Of a DNA stretch of 17,500 bases, positions 1-9,013 are shown in pieces. Under the pieces are notes generated by a model that was not told where the DNA came from, searched no databases, and saw nothing but the letters and a program-made list of their open reading frames with translations. Source of the stretch: Stramonita haemastoma (taxonomy: Eukaryota > Mollusca > Gastropoda > Neogastropoda > Muricidae); NCBI GenBank assembly GCA_030674155.1, contig CM060324.1, positions 58,867,316 through 58,884,815 of the forward strand, in the 5' to 3' direction. The position numbers and the translations under genes were made by a program. Position 1 is the stretch's first letter. Each line of letters starts with the position of its first letter.

Positions 1-840
1 GTATGTTACGTTATTTGTTGACCAGTTTCATCCACCTCTCCTCACTTTTACTGGGTTTTGTGTGTGTAGAATTATTATCAGTGATGACTGTCACTTTGGT
101 TGGTTTTTTTTTTATTATATGTGTGATTTTTTTTAAATTTCCAAGCAGCATTCTCTGTTGTTCTGTTGAAAGATGACAACAGACACGGTGCGTCATTTCC
201 AGAAGCGTCAGTGACTCTTTTATGTTTATAAATTCTAATGCTGTGACCGCTGATTTTAGACAACTTCACTCTTTTTATTTTGCTTTTGTCTTAATGTTGA
301 AGTTGTATAAAAAAAAAAAATTAAATTATGGTTCTTTTTTTTTTTTCCAAATTGGCATGCTTGTTCATAGTTCACTTCCACAGAACACTTTGAAGGTTTA
401 TCAAATTTTTTTTTTTTTTTTTAATCGATTTTTTTGTTACGGTTTTTGTTTTTTGTTTGTTTGTAAGATTATATTGAAACACAGTTGATCCATGCGGAGC
501 AATACACGGACTGAAGAAGAGTGTTCTGTGTACTGTAGGATAAGGCTTGGTGCTTGGCAAGGAGGGTTCTCATCACTGCTACTAATTTTCCTCACTATCT
601 TCTGAGAATGCAAATAGTTTAGTACTGCTTGGAAATTACTTACTGACTTACCTGGCTTGGTCCTGTGCATTCCTTTTGAAATAATCCTGTGTGTGTTGAC
701 AGTACGTTTCTTAGACTGCTGGATACAAGATAACGGCTGCTGTTTTTCATGACGTGATTTTATCTTTTTGTCTCTCTTTTATCCTTTGATTTTTTTTTTT
801 TAAGTCTGTCACTTTTTGTGAAATGGGCTAGATCTATCAG
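1..840. other. T-rich non-coding stretch
   Basis: I see no gene here. The + strand is T-rich with homopolymer runs at about 104-113, 336-347 and 406-422 and many short TTTTG-type motifs. The reading frames that cross it are open mostly because of the poly(T) runs, giving poly-Phe on + and poly-Lys on -, so they are not credible proteins. It is most likely intron or 3' UTR of a + strand transcript, or intergenic sequence. Confidence 0.6.
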
Positions 841-868
841 GTTTATTTTCTACTGTCATTTTTTTTTT

Positions 869-884
869 GGGGGGGGGGGGGGGG
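869..884 (+). repeat. poly(G) run, 16 G
   Basis: Sixteen uninterrupted G follow directly after a run of T. This is the first of four long poly(G) tracts, all of them G on the + strand. The length in any one read is likely to be unreliable. Confidence 0.95.
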
Positions 885-1019
885 AGTTTCTCTGGTGACA
901 GGATTGTTGTACATTGGTTAGAGCTTTGTCAACGTTGTTTACTGGTTTTAAGCGATGTCGTAGTAAACTTTTTTTTTTAATATAGTAAAAGTATTGTTCA
1001 GACTAAGTTTGTGTTCAGT

Positions 1020-1560
1020 CTGTTATGGAATCAAAGAAAAGCAGACATCATCAAAAGGCATTATAGTTACAAAGCATGATTTACATGATGTGGGCATTCA
1101 GAAATACAAAAGAAACGTTCGTGAATAACACACACAAAAAAGTGTTCCAAGGGCAGAATTTTGTCATCAGATAGTAACCATACTTCTTTCAGCAGATCAT
1201 GTACTTTCTGTTGATGTGAAATGTGGGAGTTTAGCTTACCATGGTATGAAAAGTTTTTTGTTTTTTTTTTCACCATTTTTTATCAGTTTTATCATGTTGT
1301 ACATTGTTGTATATCATGAAATGCGGTTTTTCACATACATGTAAAAAAGCAAGCAAAATGTTCACAAAAACCATAATGGAATTAATAAGTATAAGAGAAA
1401 TTAGGAAAATCAGAAGAAGAGAGAAAAAAAAGCATACACACACACATACTCACACAAATAAGTTATAGCGAGAAGAAAGATGAGATAGCTATACGGAGAA
1501 ACAAGCAGATAGACAGAAGACACAGACAAACATATCGACAGAGGTCGCAATTAGATAGTA
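1020..1560. other. A/purine-rich patch with reversed strand bias
   Basis: In contrast to its flanks this stretch is A-rich on the + strand, except for a T-run near 1259-1271. From about 1380 it becomes purine-rich with scattered GATA, GACA and CACA units, a decayed simple repeat. On the - strand it reads T/C-rich, which would fit 3' UTR or intron of a - strand transcript. An open frame on - at 1067-1276 (69 codons) has no recognisable motif and I do not call it a gene. Confidence 0.5.
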
Positions 1561-1852
1561 TGTTTTACATGGGTGAGTTTTTTTTTTTCTTTGAAGGTTC
1601 TGTCATTTAACGTTAAACATGATCATAGTAAATAAAAGCATTCAACAGATATTCAAAGACTTAATTTTCATCACTAACCAAGGCCTTATATGGAGTCCAT
1701 TCAAGAGCAAAAGTGATGGTATGAAAACTTAGGGAAGGATACAGGGTATTGAGGGGAAGACATGATCTTCTTCAGTTCATTTCTTCTGACAAAACTACTC
1801 CCAAAACAACCCTAGTCTCTTGATGGAATCACACATTGCAAGGTTTTCTCTC

Positions 1853-1980
1853 TCACTGGGACATGAACAAAATGAGCTTCCAGTCATGGAGCTTCTTCTC
1901 AACTAGTCTGGCCATTTTTGGAGACAATCGTGTCACCAGATGTGAGCTGGTTGTGTCCACAAGTGCAGCAAAGTCTGTCT
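1853..1980 (-). CDS. candidate terminal coding exon, unknown protein
   Basis: On the - strand a pyrimidine-rich tract ending TTCCTTTCCAG (1981-1991) is followed by a frame of 41 residues that begins TDFAALVDTTSSHLV after a 2-nt partial codon. It ends ...LHDWKLILFMSQ and a TGA stop at 1853-1855. Residues about 20-37 (PKMARLVEKKLHDWKLIL) look like an amphipathic helix. The stretch is less AT-rich than its surroundings. Against it: the piece is short, a + frame over the same bases is also open, I can name no family, and no upstream - strand exon is obvious. It could equally be part of an interspersed repeat. Confidence 0.3.
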
Positions 1981-1999
1981 CTGGAAAGGAATAGTGAGA

Positions 2000-3235
2000 T
2001 AGAGATTACGAATCATCTTCATGTCATAGGTCTGTAGTGTATAGCACACATGCTGTTAGGCAATGTGTGTTTGTGCCAAACAGTTAACTGTAATTATTTA
2101 TTTATGGTGCATCTGAGAACACTAGTTTTTAAAAAAAAAAATAATTTTATTTTTTGTCTTATTTTTTTATTTATTTTATTTGTAATTATTTTTGGGTGAG
2201 AACACTAGCTAAAGAATGGTGAAGAAGAACTTTTTTCTAGAATATTCCTCTTTTATTCATTTTGATGTTGATGTTTTCCATTTCTGAGGGGTTTATGTTT
2301 GGCGTTCGGTTTGGTTTTTTTCAGTCAAACTACATAAAGGTTGATTTAGACTGAATTTGTGAATGCAAGAATGAAACTGTTGATAGCCTGTTGAACTTTT
2401 TGTTTTTATATATATATTTTCAGTATCAGAGCATGGTTGTGTGTAGATTTTGTACAAGACATCTTCCAGCAAAGTACCCAGGTGTGACAGTTGTCATCAG
2501 AGTTTTCATGCTGCAGTTTTCGTTTTTGAAAATTAAATTCTTTAGTGCTACAGGGTCAGAATGATCTTACTCAACGTAGAGGGGCAGGCTTAATTCAGTC
2601 AGTGTTTTGTTTTGTTTTGGTTTATTTTTAAAAGGCATGTGTGACGTAGGTTGATTTTGTTGTTGTTGTTAGGGCGCTATGTGAATTCAGTGTTTTCTTT
2701 GTAGTTTCTGTTCCTTACAAATTGTTCCCGTAAGTGAAGTATTCCTTGATTGATATGTTGTTGTTGTTTTTAACCTATTCTTTTTGGTCAAGGATTTTGG
2801 TTTTGTTTTCTGAAGAAGAAAAGCAAAATGTCATGGCAAGGCATCATAAGCATTCTGAGGAGTTATGGTCGTCTGCTTCTTCATTCTCCTCCCTGTCTTG
2901 AACTGTTAGACCTGAGTGCAAGTAATTATCAGGGCTGGGTCCTTCAGTCAACCCACTGTCTCTTTCCCTACTATAGAGAACTATTTTGTGGTATCGTGAT
3001 AAACTGATGTATATATATAAATACAGTGTGAATCGATTGAACCAAAGCCATCGCTTTCACTGTCTACTACCAATGTCTGCATTCAGGTCATGATTTGAGG
3101 GCCTGTGTGGTGCTGTATACTCACAGCTTATACATAAAAAAAATTATTATGTGGTGGGTTAATTTATTGAGGTTGGGACAGTTGAGGCACAGTTTGTAGA
3201 AAGTACTGGTGTGTCCAAGTCACTTCTTTTTTTTA
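2000..3235. other. non-coding stretch with short AT repeats
   Basis: I see no supported gene. It is AT-rich, with TTTATTTA-type repeats at 2095-2190, short TA runs near 2408-2419 and 3011-3020, and (TTG)n near 2660-2670 and 2757-2768. A C/G-richer island at about 2850-2985 carries a weak open frame on - that I do not annotate as a gene. Confidence 0.5.
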
Positions 3236-3238
3236 AAT

Positions 3239-3300
3239 AATATATATATATATAATATATATATATATTATATATATTTTTATAATATATGATAATATAT
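3239..3300. repeat. (TA)n microsatellite, imperfect
   Basis: Several TATATATA blocks are separated by single-base slips (AATATA, TTATATAT). Such arrays can fold back on themselves and are often length-polymorphic. Confidence 0.9.
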
Positions 3301-3322
3301 TTTACAGACAAGTTCTGTAGGT

Positions 3323-3410
3323 GGATGGATGGTATGGCGGTAACGTATCTGCCTAGAAAGCAAAAAGTCTGGGTTTAATGTATATGGTGGTTAAATCTCC
3401 ATTTGTGCCC
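3323..3410 (+). mobile_element. degenerate tRNA-derived SINE head
   Basis: An A-box-like segment (GGTATGGCGGTAACG, 3331-3345) is followed about 25 bases later by a B-box-like segment (CTGGGTTTAATGT, 3369-3381), close to the spacing in tRNA-derived SINEs. Between them lies CTGCCTAGAAAGC, where the anticodon arm would be. The intact B box GGTTCRANNCC is mutated (GGTTTAATGT). I see no target duplication. It lies between a TA microsatellite and a poly(G) run. This is inferred from shape and is a decayed copy at best. Confidence 0.4.
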
Positions 3411-3417
3411 CAAACTT

Positions 3418-3444
3418 GGGGGGGGGGGGGGGGGGGGGGGGGGG
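3418..3444 (+). repeat. poly(G) run, 27 G
   Basis: Twenty-seven consecutive G, the longest G tract in the window, directly after the SINE-like segment. Expected to form G-quadruplex structures in single-stranded DNA or RNA; the exact length is doubtful in any assembly. Confidence 0.95.
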
Positions 3445-3937
3445 ATCTCAGTGTATAGAAAATGTATGCTCAGACTTTAAAATTATAAGCCAATAATTTC
3501 AAATTGTCAGTGAAATATAAAAATGATTTATATCATTATCAACATTTTTTTTTATTATTAAAAAAAACAAGAAGGAAGGAGTCAACTTCAAGATAAATGT
3601 TTAATTAAGCAGGATGTCCGTACCATGAAACAGAATGTGATATGACATTGACTCTCTAACTCTGCCATTTTGTTGTCTCAATGCAAATTTACTGCTGGAA
3701 ATCTTTTTTTTTTTACCTTTAGTCAAACCTTACCTGGCTTTCTGCACAATGTTGTTAAAAAGATTGTAAGTCAGCCGAACCAGGAAGTCTTTTAGTCTCA
3801 GTTCTGGGGGGGAAAGTTTAATCAAAACCTGTCAGTTACCTTTTTTAAAAAAATCCAAATGTTAGTGTTTTTTTGTTTTTGTTTTTTTAACCTTTCTCTC
3901 AATTCCTCACTTCCTGCCCAGAACTATGAAGAAGGAG
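3445..3937. other. non-coding stretch
   Basis: No coding frame of interest. AT-rich sequence with short A and T runs (3545-3570, 3703-3714, 3842-3890). An AATAAA at 3938-3943 followed by T- and GT-rich sequence could be a cryptic poly(A) signal on +, but nothing upstream supports a terminal exon. Confidence 0.5.
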
Positions 3938-3940
3938 AAT

Positions 3941-4030
3941 AAAAATCAGCTTTTTTTTGTTTTTTTTTTTTAAACAAAAGTCAGCTTTTTATTTTTTTTA
4001 TTTTTTATTTTTTTTAACAAAAGTCAGCTT
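3941..4030 (+). repeat. three spaced copies of a CAGCTT-containing motif in T-runs
   Basis: Related motifs recur at 3941-3952 (AAAAATCAGCTT), 3972-3987 (AAACAAAAGTCAGCTT) and 4016-4030 (AACAAAAGTCAGCTT), separated by T-rich runs. This looks like a short tandem duplication with a unit of about 31-44 bases in which the T-run has varied in length. Confidence 0.75.
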
Positions 4031-4560
4031 GTTTCTTGTTCAGATGGTGGATTGCAAGCAGCTAGGCCATCTGAGACCATTCCAGATTGAAATGTCCTCG
4101 TTTTGGTCTTTTGCTTTCTTATGTTTTAGCCATGTTTGTTCTTGTCCAGTCATCATCCAAGGCATAACTCGGCATCTGCTCTTAATCCATTCTGTTCAGA
4201 GCTGTACATAGTGAGAAGTGTGGGCAGACGAAAGCAGTGGGCTATCTATATATATATATTAGTGGCTACTGACTCCTGTCATGACTAGACAGTGTGTGGT
4301 GTTGTTAACCTTGCTCCTGATGATTCAGAAGCTTCATTAACAGAAATAACAGGTTGTTTTGTTCTGGATCTGCTGCAGTGGAAGAAGAGTGTGCAGCAGT
4401 GTAGCAGGATTTGTCAGTTGACTAGTCTGAACTAGTTTAGTTATTTGCGACAATCGGTTTGTATTTATGAACTTGTTTTGATTAATCAAAGTATATACTC
4501 TGGCGTACGATCATCCTTTTATGTTGATATACTGTTAGAAATTGTGAACAATTTTGTTTG
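4031..4560. other. non-coding stretch
   Basis: A + frame open to 4211 is short and its N-terminal part is poly(T)-encoded. A small TA run lies at 4247-4260. I see no convincing exon or RNA gene here. Confidence 0.45.
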
Positions 4561-4563
4561 TTT

Positions 4564-4608
4564 GGGGGGGAGGGGTTGTTTGGGGGGGGGGGGGGGGGGG
4601 TTGGGGGG
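4564..4608 (+). repeat. G-rich cluster with a 19-G run
   Basis: G-runs of 7, 4, 19 and 6 bases lie within 45 bases (4564-4570, 4572-4575, 4582-4600, 4603-4608), separated by one to six bases. This exceeds the usual G3+N1-7 rule for a G-quadruplex on the + strand. Confidence 0.92.
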
Positions 4609-4684
4609 AGATGTTTTTGTTTGTCACGTGTCCGTTTCAGGGGTTTTTTTTTATGGGTTTTTGTTGTTGTTTTGTTTGTTTGGG

Positions 4685-4711
4685 TTTTTTTTTTTTTTTT
4701 TTTTTTTTTTT
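4685..4711 (+). repeat. poly(T) run, 27 T
   Basis: Twenty-seven T, then G and eight more T. All open frames across this region are low-complexity translations of the G and T runs and are not genes. It lies 72 bases upstream of a candidate 3' splice site. Confidence 0.95.
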
Positions 4712-4783
4712 GTTTTTTTTTACAAAGCATTGCTGCAGAAGTATTTTGTTTGTTCTTTTCTGCATGTGTATTTATCATCACAG

Positions 4784-4930
4784 TCAGCTGAAGATGGAGG
4801 GAAATTCCATTTCACCGGAGAAAGGAAAACAGTCACATTGATTCATAACCTCATCAGTGGTGTCAGGCCTGTACAAATTCCCATGACAATGATGCCAGTT
4901 GGACAGACTTTAAATCTGCAAGGATGCTAG
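4784..4930 (+). CDS. candidate terminal coding exon, unknown protein
   Basis: After a 3' splice-like site (TTTATCATCACAG, ends 4783) a phase-0 frame of 48 residues runs to TAG at 4928-4930. It begins SAEDGGKFHFTGERKTV and ends VQIPMTMMPVGQTLNLQGC. Composition is balanced, unlike the low-complexity translation just upstream, and the exon is less AT-rich than its flanks. The pyrimidine tract is moderate because of TGTGTA. The amino acids suggest an ordinary soluble protein tail; I recognise no family. If real, the + strand 3' UTR would begin at 4931 and could reach 11.6 or 16.0 kb. A frame of this length can also occur by chance. Confidence 0.35.
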   Translation, partial: SAEDGGKFHFTGERKTVTLIHNLISGVRPVQIPMTMMPVGQTLNLQGC

Positions 4931-5600
4931 GTTTGGGGGTTGGTTTTTTTCTTTTTTTTCCAGTTATCTTCACAGTCATCAGCACAGCAATGCACACATC
5001 TGTCCACACCCGACATTTTGAAACTTGAATGAAGTTCATGATATCATTCACCAAAAAAATCATTTTCCTAACTAAAGCCATCTTGAACAAAACATGGACG
5101 TGCGTACTTGGAGCGCTAAAGGAGAGTGGAAAAAAGCTGTCATAATTATGCAAGGAGTGTCGTACGTGTTGACTGATGTCGCGAAGAACAGCAGATGATG
5201 AGAGAAGAGAATCTTTGTCCACTATGAACACAGCAAAAGTCTTTCAGAGAGCTTGGAGTGCAAGATGGTAGTGAGTGATTGCTTGTTTGTGGGCTTCAGT
5301 GCTCATGTTTTGTTTTGTTTTGTTTTTTGTTTTGAGCACCGTTTTAGGAGTTTGCATGTTGGACTAGCAGTTGTTTTTTAGGGCAGTTTCTCTGAGACTG
5401 AGTGAGGTTTGGCTGGTGTAGAACTAGAAGTGTTTGTGTGTGGAAGTAGTCAGTATTCTGACATTAGAGTACAATATTTAATGTAATTGTAGATTGCTAT
5501 ATGGATGTAGTTGTCTGTGTTTTCTTCTTATCTTTCTATTCTTATTCTTAGTCATGCATCAAAGTTGTTGTTTTTTGTTTGTGAATGGAGTGCATATGTT
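4931..5600. other. non-coding stretch, (TTTTG)n near 5307-5335
   Basis: A - strand frame at 4863-5231 (122 codons) crosses this area. It has no motif I recognise and ends within the candidate + exon, so I treat it as chance. A TTTTG repeat (about 5307-5335) is present. The + strand is T/G-rich throughout. Confidence 0.45.
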
Positions 5601-5601
5601 T

Positions 5602-5608
5602 GGTGTGT

Positions 5609-5685
<77 letters not shown>
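5602..5685 (+). repeat. (TG)n microsatellite, about 40 units
   Basis: A nearly perfect TG array with one GA interruption near 5613, followed by GGATGGGTGGGTGGGTGG. Open frames across it encode only alternating Val-Cys. TG/CA arrays of this length can adopt Z-DNA. Confidence 0.97.
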
Positions 5686-5686
<1 letters not shown>

Positions 5687-6730
5687 GTGGATGGGTGGGT
5701 GGGTGGTTGTGTGATTTTTTTATATTATTTTATTTTTGCAAATCTTGGCTCCCTTCTTCAAGTGTGTGTAATATGTGATTCCATACACGTTCTGTTTTAA
5801 AAAAACTTGCATGATTTTCTGTCAGGCCTGTTCTGTGATGACAGTCCATATTTATTTGTTTATTTTGGGCAAAAGATGTAGAAAGCACAGTTGGGTAATT
5901 CAGCACAAAGTGGGGAATGTCTAGATTTGTATCCTTGTCATTCATATAGCAAAAGATAAAAAGTATTGCTTTGCTAACCAAAAATCATTTACAGACTAAA
6001 ATCGAATATTATGTAAAATTCATAATTGTTTGGTATTGTTGCACTTCAGTTTTAGTACATATTCTGTGATGTATATTGAGGTTTTTATGCAGATTGTATT
6101 TATAAACAAGTACAAGTAGAAAACAAGTTTGAGCAAATTGTAAAACAATGCTGGAACACTGTCACTGTGCTATCATTTATTTTGTCTCTCAGTCTTCTTT
6201 GTTTCTAGTCATATTTTTGTCTCATGTGATTGTGTTCCCATTGATCCCAGTGCACAGTGAATAATTTTTTTTTTTTTCAAGAAAAGTTCACTTATATTGT
6301 AGAATTTTTTTGTCATTCTTATCAGCTTACGTGAAAGTAACAGCAGTTATGGATGTTTATGAAACTTTTAGTCGAACATTGAAAATGAGAAAAGATTTTA
6401 TGCAAGAATTTTCTGGCCACAGAAATGCCAGCAAATCTGCAGACAGATTTTTATCATGGTTTGCGAGTTTGCACATAGATTGACTTGGAGTACATCTTTA
6501 TCCATTTGACATAAATGTACCCCAAAATCTGTGAATGTTTATGGGCCATTTCTTAGTTGTTTCAGGGTTTTCAGTCTGGAACTGTAGGAAAAAGAAGACT
6601 GGGCTTTTTTAAAAGTGATTAGAAATCCACAAAAAGAGTTGTTGAGTAGCTGAATTATCCTGTATGTTTGACTACCAAGGAATTAGAAATTGCGTGCTTT
6701 GTATGTATCACAAATCATCCTTGATTTTTA
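5686..6730. other. non-coding stretch
   Basis: About 1 kb of T-rich sequence without a supportable exon, RNA gene or repeat. A - strand open frame at 5730-5981 has no recognisable motif. A T-run lies at 6266-6277. Confidence 0.5.
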
Positions 6731-6736
6731 TTTTCA

Positions 6737-6762
6737 GGGGGGGGGGGGGGGGGGGGGGGGGG
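6737..6762 (+). repeat. poly(G) run, 26 G
   Basis: Twenty-six G directly after TTTTATTTTCA, so the junction mimics a 3' splice site (TTTTCAG). No coding frame follows, so I do not call an exon. A lesser G-rich patch lies at 7031-7045. Confidence 0.95.
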
Positions 6763-7488
6763 CATCCTTATGTCTAGGCTAAAAAGAGCCACAGCCTTTT
6801 GTGTTTAAAAGTATTTTTTTGTGAAAGATTGATTTGTAACATGAATACAAGATTACTGTTTGTGCACAAGAAAAACTCCATAGAGAATTACCAATTATTT
6901 CATAGAGTTCTGTTTTCTTGCAGTGGGGAAAAATGTATAAACTCTTTATTGTTAGATTTGGTCAGTCGTTTTTACTGTGCATTGTTCTTGGCCATATTAC
7001 CTTCTTTTATTGTGGCATTTTTCAAGAAAAGGGGAGGGGGGGTGGACATTGTTCAGCTCAAAGGGATTTCGACACAGTACGAAAATGGTTGCTGATAAAT
7101 TATTGTGAATTACATATATAAACCATTTATTTATAGGGCCCATCTTGTCCCGCATTATTACCCCAGATCTTGATCACAGACTGATTATTTTTTTGAGAGA
7201 TATATCTATTACACACAGTTTTAATCGCAGAGTTTATTTATTTTAAGTGTGTTCAGTGACTTTTTACAAGTAGGTTTTGTTTATAAGAGGAAACATTTTG
7301 TTCGCAAATTAATTGTGCTATCTTTACATTAGTCTCTACATACAACTAGTAAGGCAGAAAAAAAAGATGAAGAAGTTTTAATGTTTTTGGTTTGTTTGAA
7401 TGTTTTTAAAGATTGTACTGTAAGTTATTGAAAGGTAAAGGAATGTCTGAATCTGAGGTATCAGCAAAAGAGTATTTTCTGACTGATT

Positions 7489-7490
<2 letters not shown>
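6763..7490. other. non-coding stretch
   Basis: Two overlapping + frames (6799-7095 and 6918-7121) are open but show no motif. TTTATTTA-type short repeats occur near 7125 and 7230. Nothing else is supportable. Confidence 0.45.

Positions 7491-7491
<1 letters not shown>

Positions 7492-7567
<76 letters not shown>
7492..7567 (+). repeat. (TG)n microsatellite with one slip
   Basis: Two TG blocks joined by a TTG slip near 7534. First of a cluster of TG arrays spread over the next 1.3 kb. Confidence 0.97.
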
Positions 7568-7571
<4 letters not shown>

Positions 7572-7734
7572 GAGAATTCTTAACTTATCCATCTGAAGAG
7601 GCATGCATGTATGTGTGGTCTATCTATTGAAGAATGTGTGATTTTTTTTTCTGTGAGAAACTTGTGAATATTTTCTCTTTTTGAGAACGCTTCAAGAATG
7701 TTGCTGTTCATTGATATTCCATCTGTAAATGGAA

Positions 7735-7810
7735 TTAACCCTCTTACTCCCGATATGGGATTGAATAATTACCCCCCCCTAAGTCCTGATCCGGGATTTG
7801 CCGGGATTTA
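7735..7810 (+). repeat. possible element terminus starting TTAACCC
   Basis: The segment opens TTAACCCTCTTACTCCCG and contains two related sub-segments (ACTCCCGATATGGGATTG and AGTCCTGATCCGGGATTTG), separated by a run of eight C. A TTAA followed by CCCT is how piggyBac-type ends begin, but no inverted partner is visible within the next kilobase and there is no transposase. This could be one end of a broken or MITE-like element, or an unrelated short repeat. Confidence 0.25.
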
Positions 7811-7981
7811 CACACAGTAGATTTCCATCAGGCTGTGACCAGAACTAATTGCTATCACATGTCAAAGCTCTATCAGGCCAGAAGGAGAAACCCTGTAGAA
7901 TGTCTGAACTGTCAGTAGGGGAAGATTGGATTGTTTATCTGGTGAAGAGCAGACTGTTGGAAGATTTCTCTGTTGGCTAAA

Positions 7982-8077
7982 GACTGTTTCATGATTCATC
8001 TGAAAGTCTGTTTCACGATTCATCTGAAAGACTGTTTCACGATTCATCTGAAAGACTGTTTCACGATTCATCTGAGA
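7982..8077. repeat. four-copy 24-bp tandem repeat
   Basis: Units at 7982-8005, 8006-8029, 8030-8053 and 8054-8077, based on GACTGTTTCACGATTCATCT plus GAAA. Differences are few: T for C in unit 1, GTCTG for GACTG at the start of unit 2, and GAGA for GAAA at the end of unit 4. Because 24 is a multiple of three, it reads as an octapeptide repeat in open frames on both strands (DCFTIHLK on +, FQMNRETV on -). I take these as by-products of the repeat, not proteins. Confidence 0.93.
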
Positions 8078-8107
8078 AGTGTGATGATGTTTTATGGAAC
8101 AGGACAT

Positions 8108-8127
8108 ACACACACTGTGTGTGTGTG

Positions 8128-8192
<65 letters not shown>

Positions 8193-8201
8193 TGTGTGTG
8201 T
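8108..8201 (+). repeat. (TG)n microsatellite
   Basis: Begins CACACACTGTGTGTG, so a short CA arm faces the TG array and could form a hairpin. One GC interruption (8134) and one GG slip (8185) break an otherwise regular array. Confidence 0.97.
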
Positions 8202-8202
8202 G

Positions 8203-8330
8203 CTTTAATTTATCATCCTTTCACATTTAGTGATATTAGACAAAATACTTAATAGTGTGTGTGTGTGTGCTTGTGTGTATGTATGTGTTCTTTAACTTCT
8301 TTTCACATTAAGTGACATTAGACAAAATAG
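8203..8330 (+). repeat. diverged ~87-bp tandem duplication beside TG arrays
   Basis: Bases 8203-8247 (CTTTAATTTATCATCC... TTAGACAAAATA) are repeated with changes at 8290-8330 (CTTTAACTTCTTTTCAC... TTAGACAAAATAG). Each copy is followed by its own TG stretch. The array and its unique flank were evidently duplicated together and then diverged by point changes and a small deletion. Confidence 0.85.
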
Positions 8331-8425
8331 TGTGTGTGCAAGTGTGTGTGTGTGTGCATGTGTGTGACAGAGAAAGTGTGTGAGCATACATGTGTATCTG
8401 TGTACCTGTTAGTGTATCTGGGTGT
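8253..8425 (+). repeat. imperfect TG/TGTA/TGCA repeats
   Basis: Irregular TG arrays with TATG, GCAA and CATG interruptions cover most of this span around the second duplicated copy. They are older and more degraded than the arrays on either side. Confidence 0.85.
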
Positions 8426-8660
8426 CATAGTGTATGAGCACGCATCATTAAAATTATTTATTTATTTATTCTTTTATGTATTTATTTTATTTCGAGGATA
8501 ATGGAATAAGCATTCAAATGCTTTTTTACATCCAGTCCCCGTGTGTATGCAGTTTTGTAAATGTCATCTGTTCCCACCGGCACACGATTGCCTTCTCTTA
8601 CGAAAAACAGTACAGGATTTAACGTGTGCGCAAGATGTTCTTAGAGAGATAAGAGAGAGA

Positions 8661-8662
<2 letters not shown>

Positions 8663-8732
<70 letters not shown>

Positions 8733-8764
8733 ACAATGTATGTGTGAGTGTGTGTGTGTGTGTG
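8663..8764 (+). repeat. (TG)n microsatellite, then degenerate TG tail
   Basis: A regular TG array to 8729, then CGCACAATGTATG, then a second short TG run. It is preceded by a short GAGA stretch (8645-8660). Confidence 0.96.
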
Positions 8765-9000
8765 TTCATGTATGTGTTTGCTAACAGTTGCAAAAATGTT
8801 TATGATTACAATTTTTGAAGACTAATGAGTTTGATAGGAAAATATATCACAAGATAAGAATCATAGAGAAAGGTAATTTTTGGGGTACGGCTTGAGGAAT
8901 ACTTTTTGACTGTTAAGACAATGCATCAGGGAAATGTGAACTAAAGGAATATGATAACTTATTAGTTTGAGAAAGCTTTGTGACTTCTTTTTCGTCGAAC

Positions 9001-9013
9001 ATTCAGACAGGAA
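9001..9013 (+). repeat. target-site duplication, left copy
   Basis: ATTCAGACAGGAA is repeated exactly at 9306-9318 and brackets the SINE. The 13-base length and perfect identity fit insertion by LINE machinery and suggest a fairly recent event. Confidence 0.93.

Noticed and set aside
2422..2479. A + exon between TTTTCAG and CCAG/GTGTGA with a CRFC motif
   Set aside because: Only 58 bases, an AT-repeat acceptor and a poor donor; no support beyond an open frame.
4482..4781. A 99-codon Lys/Pro-rich protein on -
   Set aside because: It is the antisense of the same homopolymer runs.
4445..4930. A 161-codon protein on +
   Set aside because: Most of it is Gly and Phe translated from the poly(G) and poly(T) runs. 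Only the last 48 residues look like normal protein and are listed separately.
4863..5231. A 122-codon frame on -
   Set aside because: It has no recognised motif, its C-terminal part is antisense to the candidate + exon, and it includes Lys from a T-run. Chance is the simplest explanation.
5494..5778. Cys/Val-rich peptides across TG arrays (also at 7973-8230 and 8541-8747)
   Set aside because: Alternating Val-Cys is simply the translation of (TG)n.
7982..8077. A CRISPR array
   Set aside because: The 24-bp units are directly adjacent with no spacers, and the genome is eukaryotic.
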